A DNA stretch of 6,494 bases, from positions 1-6,494 of the forward strand of contig DCGK01000001.1 in NCBI GenBank assembly GCA_002315235.1, read 5' to 3'. The notes beneath the pieces are model-generated. The model worked only from the letters and a program-made list of their open reading frames with translations, was not told where the DNA came from and searched no databases. The translations under genes were made by a program, and so were the position numbers. This document shows, one piece after another, positions 6,355 to 6,494 of this stretch. This DNA is from Ruminococcus sp. UBA1780. GTDB lineage: Bacteria; Bacillota; Clostridia; Oscillospirales; Ruminococcaceae. Within the stretch, counting starts at the first letter, position 1. The number at the start of each line of letters is the position of its first letter.

Positions 6355-6377
6355 CATTTTTGTTAAGCTGTATTTTA

Positions 6378-6406
6378 ATTATAACATTTTTTTATCAATT
6401 AAACAA
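6378..6406 (-). promoter_or_regulatory. Promoter of the diguanylate cyclase gene
   Basis: Minus strand TTGTTT (6401-6406), 17-nt spacer, TATAAT (6378-6383) with TGT directly before it (extended -10). The -35 and -10 hexamers and spacing are the same as for the operon promoter at 4136-4164. The predicted start near 6371 leaves a leader of about 130 nt before the ATG at 6241. Confidence 0.7.
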
Positions 6407-6418
6407 GTATCGTCGCTA

Positions 6419-6461
6419 AAATATAGTGAACGCAGAAAATAATTCTGCATTCACTATATTT
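6419..6461 (-). terminator. Stable hairpin, probable terminator of a gene beyond the right edge
   Basis: Arms of 19 nt (6419-6437 and 6443-6461) pair with a single C-A mismatch around a 5-nt loop. Read on the minus strand it is followed by TATATTTT; on the plus strand by TTAATTTATTTTT. It sits just before the diguanylate cyclase promoter, as expected for the end of an upstream minus-strand unit. A minus frame at 6494-6471 ends in TAA and could be that gene's tail, but seven codons are too few to call. Confidence 0.7.
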
Positions 6462-6494
6462 AATTTATTTTTATTGCCTTGCACATCCGATGAC

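Noticed and set aside
6242..6371. A c-di-GMP (GEMM) riboswitch in the diguanylate cyclase leader
   Set aside because: The conserved sequence elements and paired arrangement expected of c-di-GMP-I or -II aptamers are not seen; only two simple hairpins are present.
6460..6494. Tail of a partial minus-strand gene at the right edge
   Set aside because: Two minus frames end in TAA (at 6471 and 6460), with 7 and 10 sense codons visible. Too short to assign, although the hairpin at 6419-6461 suggests a gene ends here.
1..6494. CRISPR array, tRNA/rRNA, IS element, prophage or att site
   Set aside because: No regularly spaced repeats, cloverleaf, transposase or integrase sequence, or terminal inverted repeats with target duplications were seen on either strand.

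Overview
The window reads as ordinary chromosomal DNA from an AT-leaning Gram-positive anaerobe, most likely a Clostridia member near Ruminococcus. The clues are strong AAAGGTGA and GAGGAG ribosome binding sites, TTGTTT/TATAAT-type promoters with exact 17-nt spacers, a secreted DacF/PBP5-type protein with a C-terminal membrane anchor, a multi-spanning GGDEF protein, and single-pass membrane proteins with zinc-ribbon or coiled-coil cytoplasmic tails. The genus is an inference from protein style. There is no sign of phage, IS element, CRISPR array, tRNA or rRNA.

Layout from left to right: (1) 21-1403, minus, a secreted D-Ala-D-Ala carboxypeptidase homologue that has lost its catalytic Ser and Lys. 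(2) 1593-2267, plus, a calcineurin-like metallophosphoesterase, transcribed divergently from (1) from a recognisable promoter in the shared 189-bp spacer and ending in a strong hairpin terminator at 2305-2350. (3) and (4), minus, a two-gene operon read from right to left: 4013-3165 (coiled coil, one membrane span, extracellular domain), then 3127-2384 (zinc ribbon, one membrane span, extracellular domain), with its own promoter at 4136-4164. (5) 6241-4267, minus, a seven-span membrane diguanylate cyclase with a PAS-GGDEF-PAS layout. Its first 30 or so codons lie in a different frame, separated from the rest by a run of nine A. It has a promoter at 6378-6406, a structured 130-nt leader and a terminator at 4201-4244. 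A hairpin at 6419-6461 probably ends an upstream gene outside the window.

The genes do not form one pathway. The shared theme is the cell envelope and signalling: a wall-enzyme-like protein, two membrane proteins with probable outside domains, and a membrane c-di-GMP synthase.

The observations most worth a second look are the A9 frameshift that splits the diguanylate cyclase, the catalytically dead carboxypeptidase (SxxK replaced by QTVQ, SxN by SSC, KTG kept), unusual metal-ligand residues in the phosphoesterase, and a short sequence (TTAAGRAAACACTG) found exactly at the stop codons of three of the four minus-strand genes.
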